Position numbers and translations under genes: made by a program. The notes below the pieces were generated by a model. The model saw nothing but the letters and a program-made list of their open reading frames with translations. It had not been told where the DNA came from and did not search any database. From assembly GCF_947242115.1 (NCBI RefSeq), contig NC_074724.1:36503005-36567004 (forward strand): 64,000 bases of DNA, read 5' to 3'. This DNA is from Biomphalaria glabrata (Eukaryota > Mollusca > Gastropoda > Planorbidae). Shown piece after piece: positions 52,993 through 64,000 of this stretch; within the stretch, counting starts at the first letter, position 1, and each line of letters starts with the position of its first letter.

Positions 52993-54570
52993 CTGTGTTT
53001 TTTTCTTCCTATGTGATTTGCATTTTGGCAGATTACTATTAACATTGAAAATACACAAATAAACCTTTAAATCTTGGTGTGATCTTAGAGGAGGCATACA
53101 TGGGTCCATCCACTGCTCCTTTATTTGTTAAGCAATGAATGGCAGGCTTCATTATTGTCAGAAAACTTTCAACAACCAAAATAGTAACCTCTCTATAACC
53201 TCTCTTGTTTTTTAAATTATTGCCTGTGATCATTCACAGCCAATGCACAAGGTCCTGCTAGCTAACCCTTCGCGAACAAAGAAAAAAAAAACAACTAAAC
53301 TACAGTGAGCTTTCAAACTACTGAGTAAACTGCACGTAGAAAAGAAAAAATGAAAGACTTGCTAACCCCTGTCCGATCCGTTAGGCCGTTATTTTGCATA
53401 CGTTGTAGGCTGTTACGACGGCCTTTTCGTGTTTAATTGCGATACTTTGTGGGAATACGAAAGAATCCGCCGTGGGTCTCGGCCTCCGGTCTAGCTTCAA
53501 CAAGAAATACCAGGCAATGACTTCAGAAGCAATGACCACGCAAAACGTTGTTACAAAAATGATAGTTGATGGTGACCTTCACATAGAGGTATTGCTGATT
53601 AGCCGATTTCTCCCTCCTGGCCTCGAGAAGAGATCCTTCCCTTTGATGAAGGGAGTCATCTCGACGAATATGTGTCAGACGCGGGCTCGCTAATGATAAG
53701 TAACAATGACTATTTAATCTTGTTTTTAAAATCAAAATCAACGACCGAGTAGCAACATATTCCCCCCCCCCTTCCTTTTTTTTTTTTTAAATAGATTTCT
53801 GCTGATATATCATTTCGTTCAACTTTGTTTTAATATACATATTTATATTGATGTTTGTGTAAAACTTTCAAACAATTTATCTTAATTCTATTTAGCTTGG
53901 CTGAGAGATATCTATTTATTATTTTATGATATTTTTGTGATGTAAATTATGTCCCTTTCATATACGTATATTAATAAAATGAAGAAAATTACACATCTAA
54001 CAATGTGTCTTTCAAATGTAAAGACGCAGCCTCGTCGTAATGCAATTTATTCCTCCTAAATACTTCCCATGATTCAATTGACTTCTTGACCTTTTATTCA
54101 AGAGTTAACGGATGTGATAGAAATAACAAGATGTCTACCTCGTCTGCTCCTTCCTATTCAAGGTGTGAAGTAGTACAAAACAATAACCGGAACTTTTAGG
54201 ATATCTTCAAGATGGCGTCGAAGAGGGTGATACTTCAACACATGAGATATAATTCTAATTCGCTTTAGTTACTCTCGCATCTTGAACTAAAACCTTCTTC
54301 TTTCCATTTCTCATATGCCTTAGGGCATCATACAAACGAGAATGGAGTGAACGGGGAAGTTTATAGTGGGGCTGGGAGGGGGAATTTCACTGACAACGCA
54401 CTCTAGCAACTTGAACTGGCGAAATAGTTGGACCTATTTATACATTGCTTTTTTTATTGGCTAATGTATATTATTGCTTTTTTTATTGGCTAATGTATAT
54501 TATTATAATATAAAATTACATTAACATTTTTTTAATGTAACTGTTAGAATCGTTGTAAATGTGTGTAGTG

Positions 54571-55090
54571 TCTTATCTTATCTTATATAATACAGACGTT
54601 ACTTCAAAAAAGAAGATGATTACGTCCTACGCGTCATGCATTTAGTCATGCATATTAACCAATGACTTAAATTCTTCCAAGTCACTGGTTTTCCTGGCTA
54701 GCTCAGGCAACCCATTCCATGCTCTAATAGCACTAGAGAAGAAGGAGTATTTGTACAAATTTGTCCTAGCATATGGGACGAGGAATGTGCCTTTATCTTT
54801 GTGTCTTTCAGAGTATTTTATTAAATTTTGTTTTTGTATTTGAAGATTATTTTTCAGTGTTTTATGTATGATTGCTACTTTACTTTTGAGCCTTCTGTCC
54901 TGAAGGCTTTGTAAATTTAGTGATTTTACTAAAGGTGTTACTCTAGTCAAATGTGAATATTCGTTTGTTATGAATCGCACTGCTCTATTTTGTGTCTGTT
55001 CCAGTTTCTTAATGTTTTCTTGAGTTGAGGGGTCCCAAACGGAGGATGTGAAAATGTGTTCACAATATTGAATTGATGGGTTGTCTGTTT
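54571..55090 (-). mobile_element. CR1/Jockey-like LINE 3' end, best copy of the tail family
   Basis: Minus strand encodes about 112 residues including LKSKVAIIHKTLKNN, GTFLVPYARTNLYKYSFFSS and [14 protein letters not shown], the standard C-terminus of CR1/Jockey-type ORF2. The 3' tail ends CTTATCTTATATAATACAG. Much better preserved than the copies in PhyH introns, so younger. Confidence 0.85.
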
Positions 55091-55625
55091 TAAAGACTTA
55101 TAATAGATTTCTCTTTCTTGTTTATTGTAATTATATTTTTTTAATATTGATTATTTTGCAAACTAGTTGTTTTTTTTTTTTTACTAATGCAGAGCAGTGT
55201 TTCTTAAATGACATCAAAACTAAATAGTTGGCAAAATCAAAACCATAAGATTTGTTATTGTTTCAGACGTTTTTTTTTTCAGAAGATTATTAGCCTACGT
55301 CCTAAGCCCAACTGTCAATGCAGAACGACAAGAGATATCGGCGGACAGGGATCGAATCTGGGCCATTATGGATACAATCCAAAATACCTTTCTCTTATAT
55401 TGTTAGTAAGAGAAATCTCTATTTCCTTTTTTGAATGATCGATTCTCTTTCCAGCTTGAAGTGTGTATTCATTTCATTCAAATCTCTCGAAATGATTGAC
55501 CCAATCCTGCGGACTCCCAATTGTTCAAGTCATTTCTTTCATTGCAGCCATAGTCCGGGGCCTTGACATTGACTCTTTATGGATCTATATCCTCACCATA
55601 TCCAGTAAATAAGGAGATGTAATTT

Positions 55626-55801
55626 GTTTGTAAAATGTTTTACATGTTTCGGATGTTCCTTCAGAGTTGAAGATAGTTTACTTCCTTGTCGAAACCTCCC
55701 GCAGGACGACGGGGGATGGGAACGGGCAGGGTTTGAACCCTCGACCGTCGATAAATCCGAACGAAATTCCAGCGCGCAAACCGCACGGCCAGGCAGCCAT
55801 T
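55626..55801 (-). repeat. SINE family A, minus orientation
   Basis: GTAAAATGTTTTACATGTTT, GAAACCTCCCGCAGGACGAC, CAGGGTTTGAACCCTCGACC and CCAGGCAGCCATT. Close to the family consensus. Confidence 0.88.
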
Positions 55802-57100
55802 TGTTGTTAAGGTCACCTCGTAGTTGTGAAATATTGAGTAAACCCCAATGCCAGCTTTATATTTAGTGATGTAGTATTCACAAGAGCCATGTGCAAGATT
55901 GATCTCGGCTAACCTTGCCAAGATTGCTCAGTCAGTAGTCAGTATTGAAGTCAGTAATCCAGTAGAGAGACAAAATTTGAGTTGTCAGATAATTAAATCA
56001 TATTTTAGTAGTCAAAATATTAAATTAAGTTATAGATCTCAATTCAGACAATAAGGTCTATTGTAATTTGCTTATAATTTCTATAAAATATTGTTTTTCT
56101 TGCATGGTGCTAATAGATTCTATGATTCATATTGAGGATTGTGTAATAATTTTGTGATGCGATTTAATCTTAACTAATAAACTTGTATGTCTCCAAGTAA
56201 ACTGTCTAAATGTTTGTCTCACAGAAGTTCTACCTAAGCGGCAACTATCCGTAGTGATATAAACGCCTACATACACATAAATGAATTTAATGTCTATTTT
56301 GTGGATAATGGTAGTCAGAACTTTTTGAAGCATTTTTGGTCTCAAAAGTAGTAAACTATGGTATGGTAGCTAGAAATTATTAAATCATCACCAGTGACAT
56401 TAATGGTGTTAGAAATGCTACGACAAATTGGCTTTTCCTCTTTCAATAAAAAATTATCTTATCTCAGGCAGCTATATATATAGCTAGATCTATATAATAG
56501 ACGATATAATTTGTGTCATCTGGTAAACGCTGACAACATCCTAGCAGTTTACCGTACTTGATACCTATGTGAAAGTCAAGGGGGTGTAATAAAGAAAACA
56601 TTTCTTAGTTTGAAAGGGAGGCAAATCTTTATAACGTGACGTAAACACTTAGAGGTATATGCGTGTGTGTGTGAGCTGATGTCTGTACTTGTGGACAAGC
56701 CCCAAACGCCCCAAGACAAGCAAGAGAACGGAGACTATTTTCTCAGAACCAAATATACAATGTGAACCCACTGTATGTAAGTGTGTCCAAGTGTTTCCTC
56801 GTCTGTCGTATCGCTAACACATGCCGCTTCCCAAGAGTTAAGTCTGGTGATATCATGTGCTGATGGGATGAAGAATGTATACAGACATCCCAGGTTGATA
56901 GGGCATGATGGTATAACTACACTAGCCTCTAGTGCTAGATGGCTACAGTGTAGCACATGGAAACATTCAGGGTGAGAAGTTATAAGGAGAAACAAGCTCT
57001 GAGGGGAAGCAATGCTCGTCTTTGACTGTTAGGTATCTGCCCCTAGTCACGCATAGCTACTCATTACCTTGGTTAATACGTCGCTGTTTTCAGAAGTTCA

Positions 57101-57272
57101 ATGGACCTCATTCACCAAAAACGAACGGTCACGTGATAATATTGATAAAACTACGAACAAAAGTGTCGCGTGATAACCATTGTTGATTAAAATTAGATTG
57201 TAATTTGTAAAGAAGAGATAGGGAAACACGTGACTCAATGTTGTTTCTTTACGATTGGTGAATGAGGTCCAT
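57101..57272. mobile_element. MITE, second copy of the AATGGACCTCATTCACC family
   Basis: Ends ATGGACCTCATTCACCAA and TTGGTGAATGAGGTCCAT. Interior TCACGTGATA and ACACGTGACT match those at 34732-34918, with divergence in the left arm. Confidence 0.8.
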
Positions 57273-57482
57273 TGGATGATCCAAATGCCCCATTGTATGC
57301 CAGAGTTCCTTTTTAAAGGGAAAACAAAATTAAAAAATTCCTCTCTGCGACGTAAAATAGTTTAATCCTCTAAAGAAATAATACAGCTTGAGCGTATCAA
57401 GCAAGACTACACTTTGTTAGGGCCCTCTGATGGATTGGCACCACGACCTTTGACATTTGTACGTTTATGAAATGGGAGAGTT

Positions 57483-57905
57483 GAAGAAACTACAATTGGA
57501 ACTTAGAATCTACCAGGAAAAGTTTAGCATCTGTTCCTCCATGGATGTCCAGGATACTGCCAAGATAGGTGAATCTCTCCACCTCTTCCAGCGCCTCTCC
57601 CTGAACTGTAATGGGTGTTTTGTTTGAACGCTTATATTCTCTTGCTTGTGTTAATGGTGAAACCCTGTCTAGCTGATGCACAATGCTCTGTATCTTTTCC
57701 TGCATCAGCTCTGTTGTGAGAGAGAAGAGCCAGGTCATCTGCGAGGACGAGATCGTTCAAGCTGTTTCCGCCTTGTTCATTGAATACCGTTACGTACTAG
57801 TCTCTTATTGTCTTCGTGGCTGAATATATGCCTAGAATAAACAGGGGAGACTAAACAGCCTTGTCTCACTCCTATTTGGACTCTGAGTTGGCAGCTAACA
57901 AGAAG
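57483..57905 (-). mobile_element. RTE-like LINE reverse-transcriptase fragment
   Basis: Minus strand reads VQIGVRQGCLVSP (RT motif), later TQAREYKRSNKTPITVQGEA and EEVERFTYLGSILDIHGGTD, the order found in RTE-type ORF2 after the catalytic core. 5' and 3' parts are missing. Confidence 0.75.
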
Positions 57906-58269
57906 TTGAACTTACGATGACCCCCCACCCATTTAAACGTAGGAGCAGTTTATACAAAGATTGTCCGACACCAAACCGCCTGCTGGCTAAGCGGAAAGGG
58001 GCGCGTGCGTACTTTTTTTTTGCTTCGCCTGGCGATGGCGTAAAAGCCTTTAGTTCACTGACCAAGATCTTTTTTGTAGTGATGTCATATTCAATGAAGA
58101 TGTTGCGGTGTCTAGTACAATTCCAGATCCCACATCATCGTGGTTGTCGCTTGAACACCCCATGTGGGGGTGGCTAAGTGGAACTGGTTTTTGATTACAG
58201 GTTTTAAATGCCAGGTGATCAATGTAAAATTAAAACAGCCACACGTCTCCGAGTGGGGGTGCATGGCTA

Positions 58270-58530
58270 ACTTAGTAGTCACTGTATTCGGCTCGCAAGG
58301 CTGAGTACGGGGATGAAAAGATAGGAGTCCAGCGTGCTACGATACGGCGTGCCACAAACGTTGGGGGACCTCGGGGCCAGTGTTTCCGGAGACACCGGCA
58401 TCGCCCTAAGCCGCCACGCCGACGGCATTGGTGACGAACGTTGAAAGAGACGGTCTCCAAAAATTTCCCCTCTCTCGAGGGCAAGCTCGCGGTGTCTAGT
58501 TTGTTCCTCGATAGTGTGCGACAATAAGTC
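58270..58530 (-). other. GC-rich segment with two overlapping open frames, unidentified
   Basis: About 260 bases, clearly more GC-rich than the surroundings, are open in two minus-strand frames (one contains ERGEIFGDRLFQRS, the other RRIVARWTPIFSSP). No family recognised; a repeat or transposon piece is the likeliest explanation. Confidence 0.25.
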
Positions 58531-58639
58531 AACTAGATGCTAACTTGAATCTTTGTTATGACTTCTTCCATCACTTTTACTGCAAATGATTTAAATATAC
58601 TTATAATGATGATTGGTGAAACGTTAAACTCCTTAAGTT

Positions 58640-58899
58640 CACTTGCAACCAATGGGAAGCGTGGTTGAGAGGCCAAGTGCGCTTGGCTTGGCTACCTAGA
58701 AGGGGGCTCGAGGTTTGACACCTGACTCGGGCAGAGTTGTGTTTACTGAGCGCCTAAAGGCAGCACGGAAAACCAACTCCTAGATACCCCTCCCCGCCAC
58801 CGGTCCACAAATGAGATTGGACCAAAAGCGTTCTGAGCATGCTATAAGCATAAAAATAGCGCTATATAAAAGCTATAATAATAATAATAATAATAATAT
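58640..58899 (+). repeat. tRNA-like SINE ending in (ATA)n
   Basis: AGCGTGGTTGAGAGGCCAAG at the head, GGCAGCACGGAAAACCAACT and GCATGCTATAAGCATAAAAA in the body, then ATAATAATA. The body resembles 63400-63515. Confidence 0.6.
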
Positions 58900-59034
58900 T
58901 TCATTCTAAAATGAAACTCTACGTGTATGGTTAAATTATATTCTTCTTTTTTGAAGAACGTCTGTAATTTATAAGATAAGATAATTACGAGCATGTAATA
59001 ACCAGTTCTTCCCTTTCATTTTTGTTTTGTTGTA

Positions 59035-59157
59035 CATTTTTTCGGAAATATTTTCTAGCCCAAACTTCCAGATTCACGGCGGGGCATGGCGGCATGGCAG
59101 GGCTCGAACGGGAACCATCAAGACCACAGTCTATATCACTCGACCAGGTAGCTAGGA
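59035..59157 (-). repeat. Degenerate SINE family A, minus orientation
   Basis: TTTTTCGGAAATATTTTCTA, AGGGCTCGAACGGGAACCAT and TCGACCAGGTAGCTAGG follow the family order with many substitutions. Confidence 0.55.
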
Positions 59158-59198
59158 AAATCATATCTACCCTTCAAATTTGAGCAACCAATACCTAT

Positions 59199-59790
59199 CT
59201 AACAAAACTAATTTTTAGTCATATTACTAACCTAATAACTTATTATATTATCTTCTTATCTTATATAATACAGACGTTACTTCAAAAAAGAAGATGATTA
59301 CGTCCTTCGCGTCATAATGCTTCTTTTCTTATTATAATTCAAAGTAGTAACAAAACTAATTTTTAGTCATACTACTAACCTAATAACTTATTATCTTATC
59401 TTATATAATACAGACGTTACTTCAAAAAAGAAGATGATTACGTCCTACGCGTCATAATGCTTCTTTTCTTATTATAACTCAAAGTAGTAACAAAACTAAT
59501 TTTTAGTCATACTACTAACCTAATAACTTATTATCTTATCTTCTTATCTTATATAATACAGACGTTACTTCAAAAAAGAAGATGATTACGTCCTACGCGT
59601 CATAATGCTTCTTTTCTTATTATAACTCAAAGTAGTAACAAAACTAATTTTAAGTCATACTACTAACCTAATAACTTATTATCTTATCTTCTTATCTTAT
59701 ATAATACAGACGTTACTTCAAAAAAAGAAGATGATTACGTCCTACGCGTCATAATGCTTCTTTTCTTATAATAATTCAAAGTAGTCGTAA
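59199..59790. repeat. 140-148 bp tandem array built from the LINE tail
   Basis: CAGACGTTACTTCAAAAAAG recurs at 59271, 59411, 59559 and 59707 (spacings 140, 148, 148). Each unit holds the LINE tail up to TACGTCCTACGCGTCATAAT followed by a unique spacer AACAAAACTAATTTTTAGTC. Units are nearly identical. Confidence 0.92.
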
Positions 59791-59862
59791 CTTTTCTTAT
59801 TATAATTCAAAAGCATCCTGAGTTCATCCTTTCTGTGTGCGTCTCTTGTGTGTGTGTGCAGG

Positions 59863-60041
59863 CAGAAGGAAAGACAAATACCCCCAGCCCCAGTCAACTG
59901 GACCACCCTAACAGTTCGAAAGTATTACACAACTTCGTAAACGCAGACAAGTATCAGCCAGGAATTTGTAAACTTCCAAATGACAAGTACAGTGAGAAAA
60001 CGGGTGGTCTATCAAGTTTGTTTCCTTCCTTGTTGATTTAA
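59863..60041 (+). other. Exon-like open segment, unidentified
   Basis: After a strong acceptor (gtgtgtgtgtgcag) an open frame reads AEGKTNTPSPSQLDHPNSSK and NADKYQPGICKLPNDKY to TAA at 60039. The composition is protein-like, but no family is recognised and no neighbouring exon was found. Confidence 0.25.
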
Positions 60042-60886
60042 CTTTCGTTTCCCTTGACTTGCGGTATTTAAATTTACCTAATTTCTACATGTGAAAAAGG
60101 TTAACAAAATAATTTGCCTCTCGCTAATCCTGCCCATTATGATTATTATCCTTAACGTGGCATAATTCAAGTCAAACAGAAACAGAGACCAATTACCTGG
60201 CTACCAGGGGATTCGCGTCACAGGAGCGAGGATATATATTTTTGAGCTTTTTTTTGTATTTTTTTTATATTTAGCATCGAAAGGGGAGACGATTAGGTTT
60301 CCCTGGCACACGAAGACAGTGTTTACATTTAGTGGAATGGAGTCACGTGAGCCTCTTAGCAACAAGCACAATCTGACACATGGAAAGACAGCGCCGACTG
60401 GTGGCGGGTATGGAATTTTGAGTTTGGTGATAATTGAAATAGGAATGGAGGTATTTTTATTTGGACGAGAATATAATCTAGTATTTAATGTGGTAACTGG
60501 ATAGTCTCCCTCTTTATCTCGGCTAATCTCTATTTTTCGCGGTTGAAATAGTCGACAGAGATTTCGGAAGCCAACTTCTGCTTCTAACTACCAGCCTCCC
60601 TCCTCATCTCACCACCGAAGAAAAATATTTGTGCATACTAAAATACATCTATATATGAATAATGGGCCTAGTTGACTCAATTTGTGTCTAAAGTTCAAGA
60701 AATCATTTCACTTCTTGTTGGCCCAAAGGAACACTTGAAATAGGGGATACTACTTGTTCTTTCATTTATTGACTATATTTCAAAGTATGCAGGTATATAG
60801 TACAACTGGCATACCAATGACATCCCGTTGTCTAATTCCAGGGCATTTAAAGAAATCACATCATTGTTCTTGACTTGAGCTTCATT

Positions 60887-61085
60887 CAGTGGCGTAGCTA
60901 GGGTGGGGAGGGGAGAAGGGGGGAAGAATTTGAAAATACACTGGGCCCCTACTCGAGAGGGGGGTCTCCAAATGAGTGTTTTTTTTTTACATTAGAAGTT
61001 GAATATTACGTAAAATGCATGGGCCCCAAAAGAAGTCAAGCCGCCCTGGCCCCCAAACGATGAAACATTCCCAGCTACGCCCCTG
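60887..61085 (-). mobile_element. hAT-type MITE (CAGGGGCGTAGC family), 199 bp, reverse orientation
   Basis: Begins CAGTGGCGTAGCTAGG and ends AGCTACGCCCCTG. Flanks gcttcatt and gcttcatg match at 7 of 8 positions. The interior is the reverse complement of the 33891 copy. Confidence 0.88.
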
Positions 61086-61393
61086 GCTTCATGTCATGCA
61101 ACCATAACTTCAACTGCAGAAGTAAACTTTGAATTAATGTTAATACTGACATTCTTAGAGTTGATTTTATTTTGGTTTGAGTAAAATAATGTATTATTAA
61201 TATACCATATTTACATTGATCTTTTTTTTTATTGTATTAGTCCAAATAATATTGGATAAATACGTACGTGCAATATTTGTTACTGTTTTTAGACATGTTG
61301 CTACCTGCTACCTCGTTGTGTAGCACGCCTAAGTATTATCTTGATAGTGTGAGCAAAATTTCACCTATGATTTTGTTTATATCACAAAGAAAG

Positions 61394-61912
61394 AGCACGC
61401 ATATTTGTATCATTATTATCAAGGTAGCTGCACTGATCATTCATCTTTGTATCACTATTATCAAGGTAGCTGCATTGAGCATTCATCTTTGTATCACTAT
61501 TATCAAGGTAGCTGCACTGATCATTCATCTTTGTATCACTATGATCAAGGTAGCTGCACTGATCATTCATCTTTGTATCACTATTATCAAGCTAGCTGCA
61601 CTGACCATTCATCTTTGTATTACTATTATCAAGGTAGCTGCACTGATCATTCATCTTTGTATCACTATTATCAAGGTAGCTGCACTGATCATTCATCTTT
61701 GTATCACTATTATCAAGGTAGCTGCACTGACCATTCATCTTCGTATCACTATTATCAAGGTAGCTGCACTGATCATTCATCTTTGTATCACTATTATCAA
61801 GGTAGCTGCACTGATCATTCATCTTTGTATCACTATTATCAAGGTAGCTGCACTGACCATTCATCTTCGTATCACTATTATCAAGGTAGCTGCACTGATC
61901 ATTCATCAATAG
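61394..61912. repeat. 42-bp minisatellite, about 12 units
   Basis: Unit contains TATCAAGGTAGCTGCACTGA and TCATTCATCTTTGTATCAC. The period of 42 is a multiple of 3, so several frames on both strands stay open; the apparent 214- and 173-residue products are artefacts. Confidence 0.95.
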
Positions 61913-62499
61913 TAGAATTACAATAGCAGTAAAAGATTTCTTTACAAAATCTTCAACATCTCCCATCTCTCGATCCAGTGAAATTCACCCAACATTGAAG
62001 AAAGTTTTATCTAGGCATCCAAATACTTCCCACTCTTTATGTTTCTTAGTTGGTAACATCAGAACCAGATACGTCTGGACTGGTCACGTGATTTTATCCA
62101 CTCACCAGATAAGAGCTACATAAGAGTAGTTATTTTTTTAAATGTTTTTCTTATTTGATCTTATGTTTTCAAGTGTATTTTGTCAATTGTTTGGTTTATT
62201 GCCTGATAGACAAATGAATTAACTTGTGGAAATAAAAAAGTCAAACAAATGATCCTTAAAACCAAAACAAAAATGAATAGCAAACTTTCATTCCAGAATG
62301 GAGTGCTACTGAATCAAAGCGATCAGGTTGACATCCTGGCTATAGCGCGCTCAAATAGTCTGACTTTGCTATATTGTGGATTTATATTCGATGGTAGACC
62401 TACAAGAGTGCTTTGATAAACTCACATTATGGATCTTTTATTTTTACCTCTTAATACCTCAACTCCCTCCCTTTAACCTTTTTACGATTTATTTCAATC

Positions 62500-62625
62500 A
62501 CTCTGCCTGTCTGTCTGTCTGGGTGGAATCTTATACACGTTACTTGTCCCGCTTTCTATTCTCGGATCAAGTTGAAACTTTGCACAATTATTCATTGCCG
62601 ATGACACCAGACGAATCATTAAAAA
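62500..62625. repeat. Dispersed repeat containing ATCAAGTTGAAACTTTGCA
   Basis: CTATTCTCGGATCAAGTTGA then AACTTTGCACAATTATTCATT is shared with 33478-33555. A (CTGT)n-like start precedes it. Probably a SINE or non-autonomous element. Confidence 0.5.
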
Positions 62626-62726
62626 AAAAAACAATTAGTTAATCAGTGAGTCGAAATGTATTAATATTGTTCTATATAGAATGTGTACTAAGCCAGGGGG
62701 AGATAAACCTTGTATCGGTCGTTCGC

Positions 62727-63253
62727 AAAGACATAAATAAATATAGACTGGCCGATAAAAGAGTTTTATGAAACGAAAATTTGTGACTTGCAATTTTGTG
62801 TACTTTATTCATAGACATAAATAAATATAGACTGGAAAAAAGAAGTAACTTCATGTAACTTAAAAACATGTATATCTATTGTATTCGGATTTCCGAATTA
62901 TGAAAAATTGCATGATCTTCATTCTTAGAGATTAAACAAAACTACACTGCCTCCTTATTTACAATATATATAGATGTGTATAGATATGAATACTTAACTT
63001 TTATACTGCTCATAAATGCTTTATAATAAAGTACACAAAATTGCCAGTCACAAATTTTCGTTTCATAAAACTCTTTAATCTATATTTATTTATGTCTATG
63101 ACTTTATTATACAGCAGTGTAGTTTTGTTTAATCTCTAAGACTGAAGATCATGCAACTTTTCAGAATTCGGAAATCCAACAACAATAGATACACATACTT
63201 TCAAGTTACATGAAGTTATTTCCTTTTTCCAGTCTAAATTTATAAATGTCTAT
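62727..63253. mobile_element. 527-bp foldback element with 10-bp flanking repeat
   Basis: Outer ends AAAGACATAAATAAATATAG and CTAAATTTATAAATGTCTAT are inverted. Inside, block B (AGTAACTTCATGTAACTT to AACAAAACTACACTGC) and block A (AGAGTTTTATGAAACGAAAA to AATTTTGTGTACTTTATT) each occur twice in opposite orientation. ggtcgttcgc flanks the element (62717-62726 and 63254-63263). Confidence 0.8.
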
Positions 63254-63316
63254 GGTCGTTCGCTAAAATTTTTTAAACTAACAATACATAACTATAAAAA
63301 AAATATTTTTTATCAG

Positions 63317-63515
63317 TACTTCAATAGCGCAGTGGCTCGTATGTCGGCCTTTTATCGAGGAGGCTTGAGTTCGAATTCAGACTCGACCAACTTTTAAAAA
63401 ATAGTTTTTTTAAAGGCCGCACGGAAACATTCTCCCAGACCCCCCCCCCCCAAAACTAATCCACAAAATTGATTGGATCATAGTGTAATTAGCATGCTAT
63501 AAGGCTATACAGAAT
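63317..63515 (+). repeat. SINE family C, plus orientation
   Basis: CTTCAATAGCGCAGTGGCTC and TTGAGTTCGAATTCAG at the head; GGCCGCACGGAAACATTCTC, a C-tract and TTAGCATGCTATAAGGCTAT in the body. Confidence 0.6.
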
Positions 63516-64000
63516 TGTCTTTCAAATTGGTTTCGTATACTTGGGCGTGTTAAAAGTCCGTCCGTTTGTCTGTCTGTGTGTTTCTTGTATTTCCCATTAG
63601 AAACTGACAAGAAAGAGAAAGTGAGGGTGGAGATGATTGACAGACAAGAGGCACGTGACCAGGCAGCCATGTTTCAGAAATTTAATCTCCGTCTCCTGTT
63701 CATTACGGCGGCCCAAGTTGTTATTTGTTTAAACGATTTTCTCTGTCACCGCCCCTACCCCCCACCCCCTCTTCCCCTGTAGATCATTTCATCAACACAT
63801 CGAGCGTACATGCAGAAAAGTTTATTTTTAAAACTCACAAAGGTCAACATCCAGTTGGCGCTCAGTGCCCCCTACAATCTTTCAGTCTAGCTCCCCTCCC
63901 CCCCCCCACCCCTCTCTGTTCGCTCTCGGCGTCTTTCTTTTCTCCTTTTTCTGACACCTTTTTGTCGACACATTTTTTTTTATTTGTGTACGCCCCTGGA

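Noticed and set aside
58270-58530. rRNA fragment
   Set aside because: GC-rich, but I recognise no conserved rRNA segment.
61268-61926. Repeat proteins of 173-214 residues on the plus strand and 124 on the minus
   Set aside because: A 42-bp minisatellite keeps several frames open on both strands at once; there is no codon bias for one frame.
63985-64000. Another CAGGGGCGTAGC MITE at the window edge
   Set aside because: Only TACGCCCCTG is visible and no matching interior or opposite end precedes it.

Overview
The window is AT-rich eukaryotic nuclear DNA with spliced genes (GT-AG introns), interspersed tRNA-derived SINEs, LINE remnants, hAT-type MITEs and minisatellites. Two things suggest a gastropod mollusc, probably a freshwater pulmonate snail of the Biomphalaria, Bulinus or Physella kind: the gene contents (an invertebrate-type GABP-alpha, a Barx homeobox gene, a bacterial/invertebrate-style PhyH dioxygenase) and the CTAG/GATC-rich intron sequence. 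The species call is inference from repeat texture, not a database match.

Three host genes can be read. (1) Plus strand, 3499-11154 (possibly from 2607): a phytanoyl-CoA dioxygenase-family Fe(II)/2-oxoglutarate oxygenase in at least nine exons, with the full H-x-D...H...R active-site set. (2) Minus strand, 25395-14426: GABPA, the ETS-family GA-binding protein alpha. Nine coding exons join in frame to 498 residues and carry the OST, Pointed and ETS domains. A probable non-coding first exon and promoter lie near 32247-32420, and that region holds ETS-type sites. (3) Minus strand, 43189-39308: the homeodomain and C-terminus of a Barx gene. Its N-terminal exons were not found and may lie upstream, possibly outside the window. 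Genes 1 and 2 are convergent; genes 2 and 3 lie in the same orientation.

Region by region: 1-2.6 kb holds a LINE 3' fragment and a SINE. 2.6-11.2 kb is the dioxygenase gene, with LINE and SINE pieces in its introns. 11.2-14.4 kb is the convergent 3' region. 14.4-32.4 kb is GABPA, whose introns hold a 97-bp array (17.2-18.6 kb), a 28-bp array, an RTE-like LINE remnant and four copies of a ~668-bp CTAG-rich unit (27.8-30.5 kb). 32.4-39.3 kb is a repeat-dense intergenic stretch (hAT MITEs, a hAT transposase remnant, a solo LTR nested in a LINE tail, SINEs). 39.3-43.2 kb is Barx, with LINE and MITE insertions in its introns. 43.2-64 kb has no gene I can establish: it holds a 2.2-kb 25-bp satellite, GA-rich DNA, further LINE/SINE/MITE copies, a 4-copy array built from a LINE tail, a 42-bp minisatellite and a 527-bp foldback element.

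No operon-like system, CRISPR array or new defence locus is visible. The most informative structures are the transposon insertions whose target duplications can be read directly (8 bp for hAT elements, 19 bp for a LINE, 5 bp for a solo LTR), the higher-order structure of the satellite, and ETS motifs at the promoter of an ETS-factor gene.
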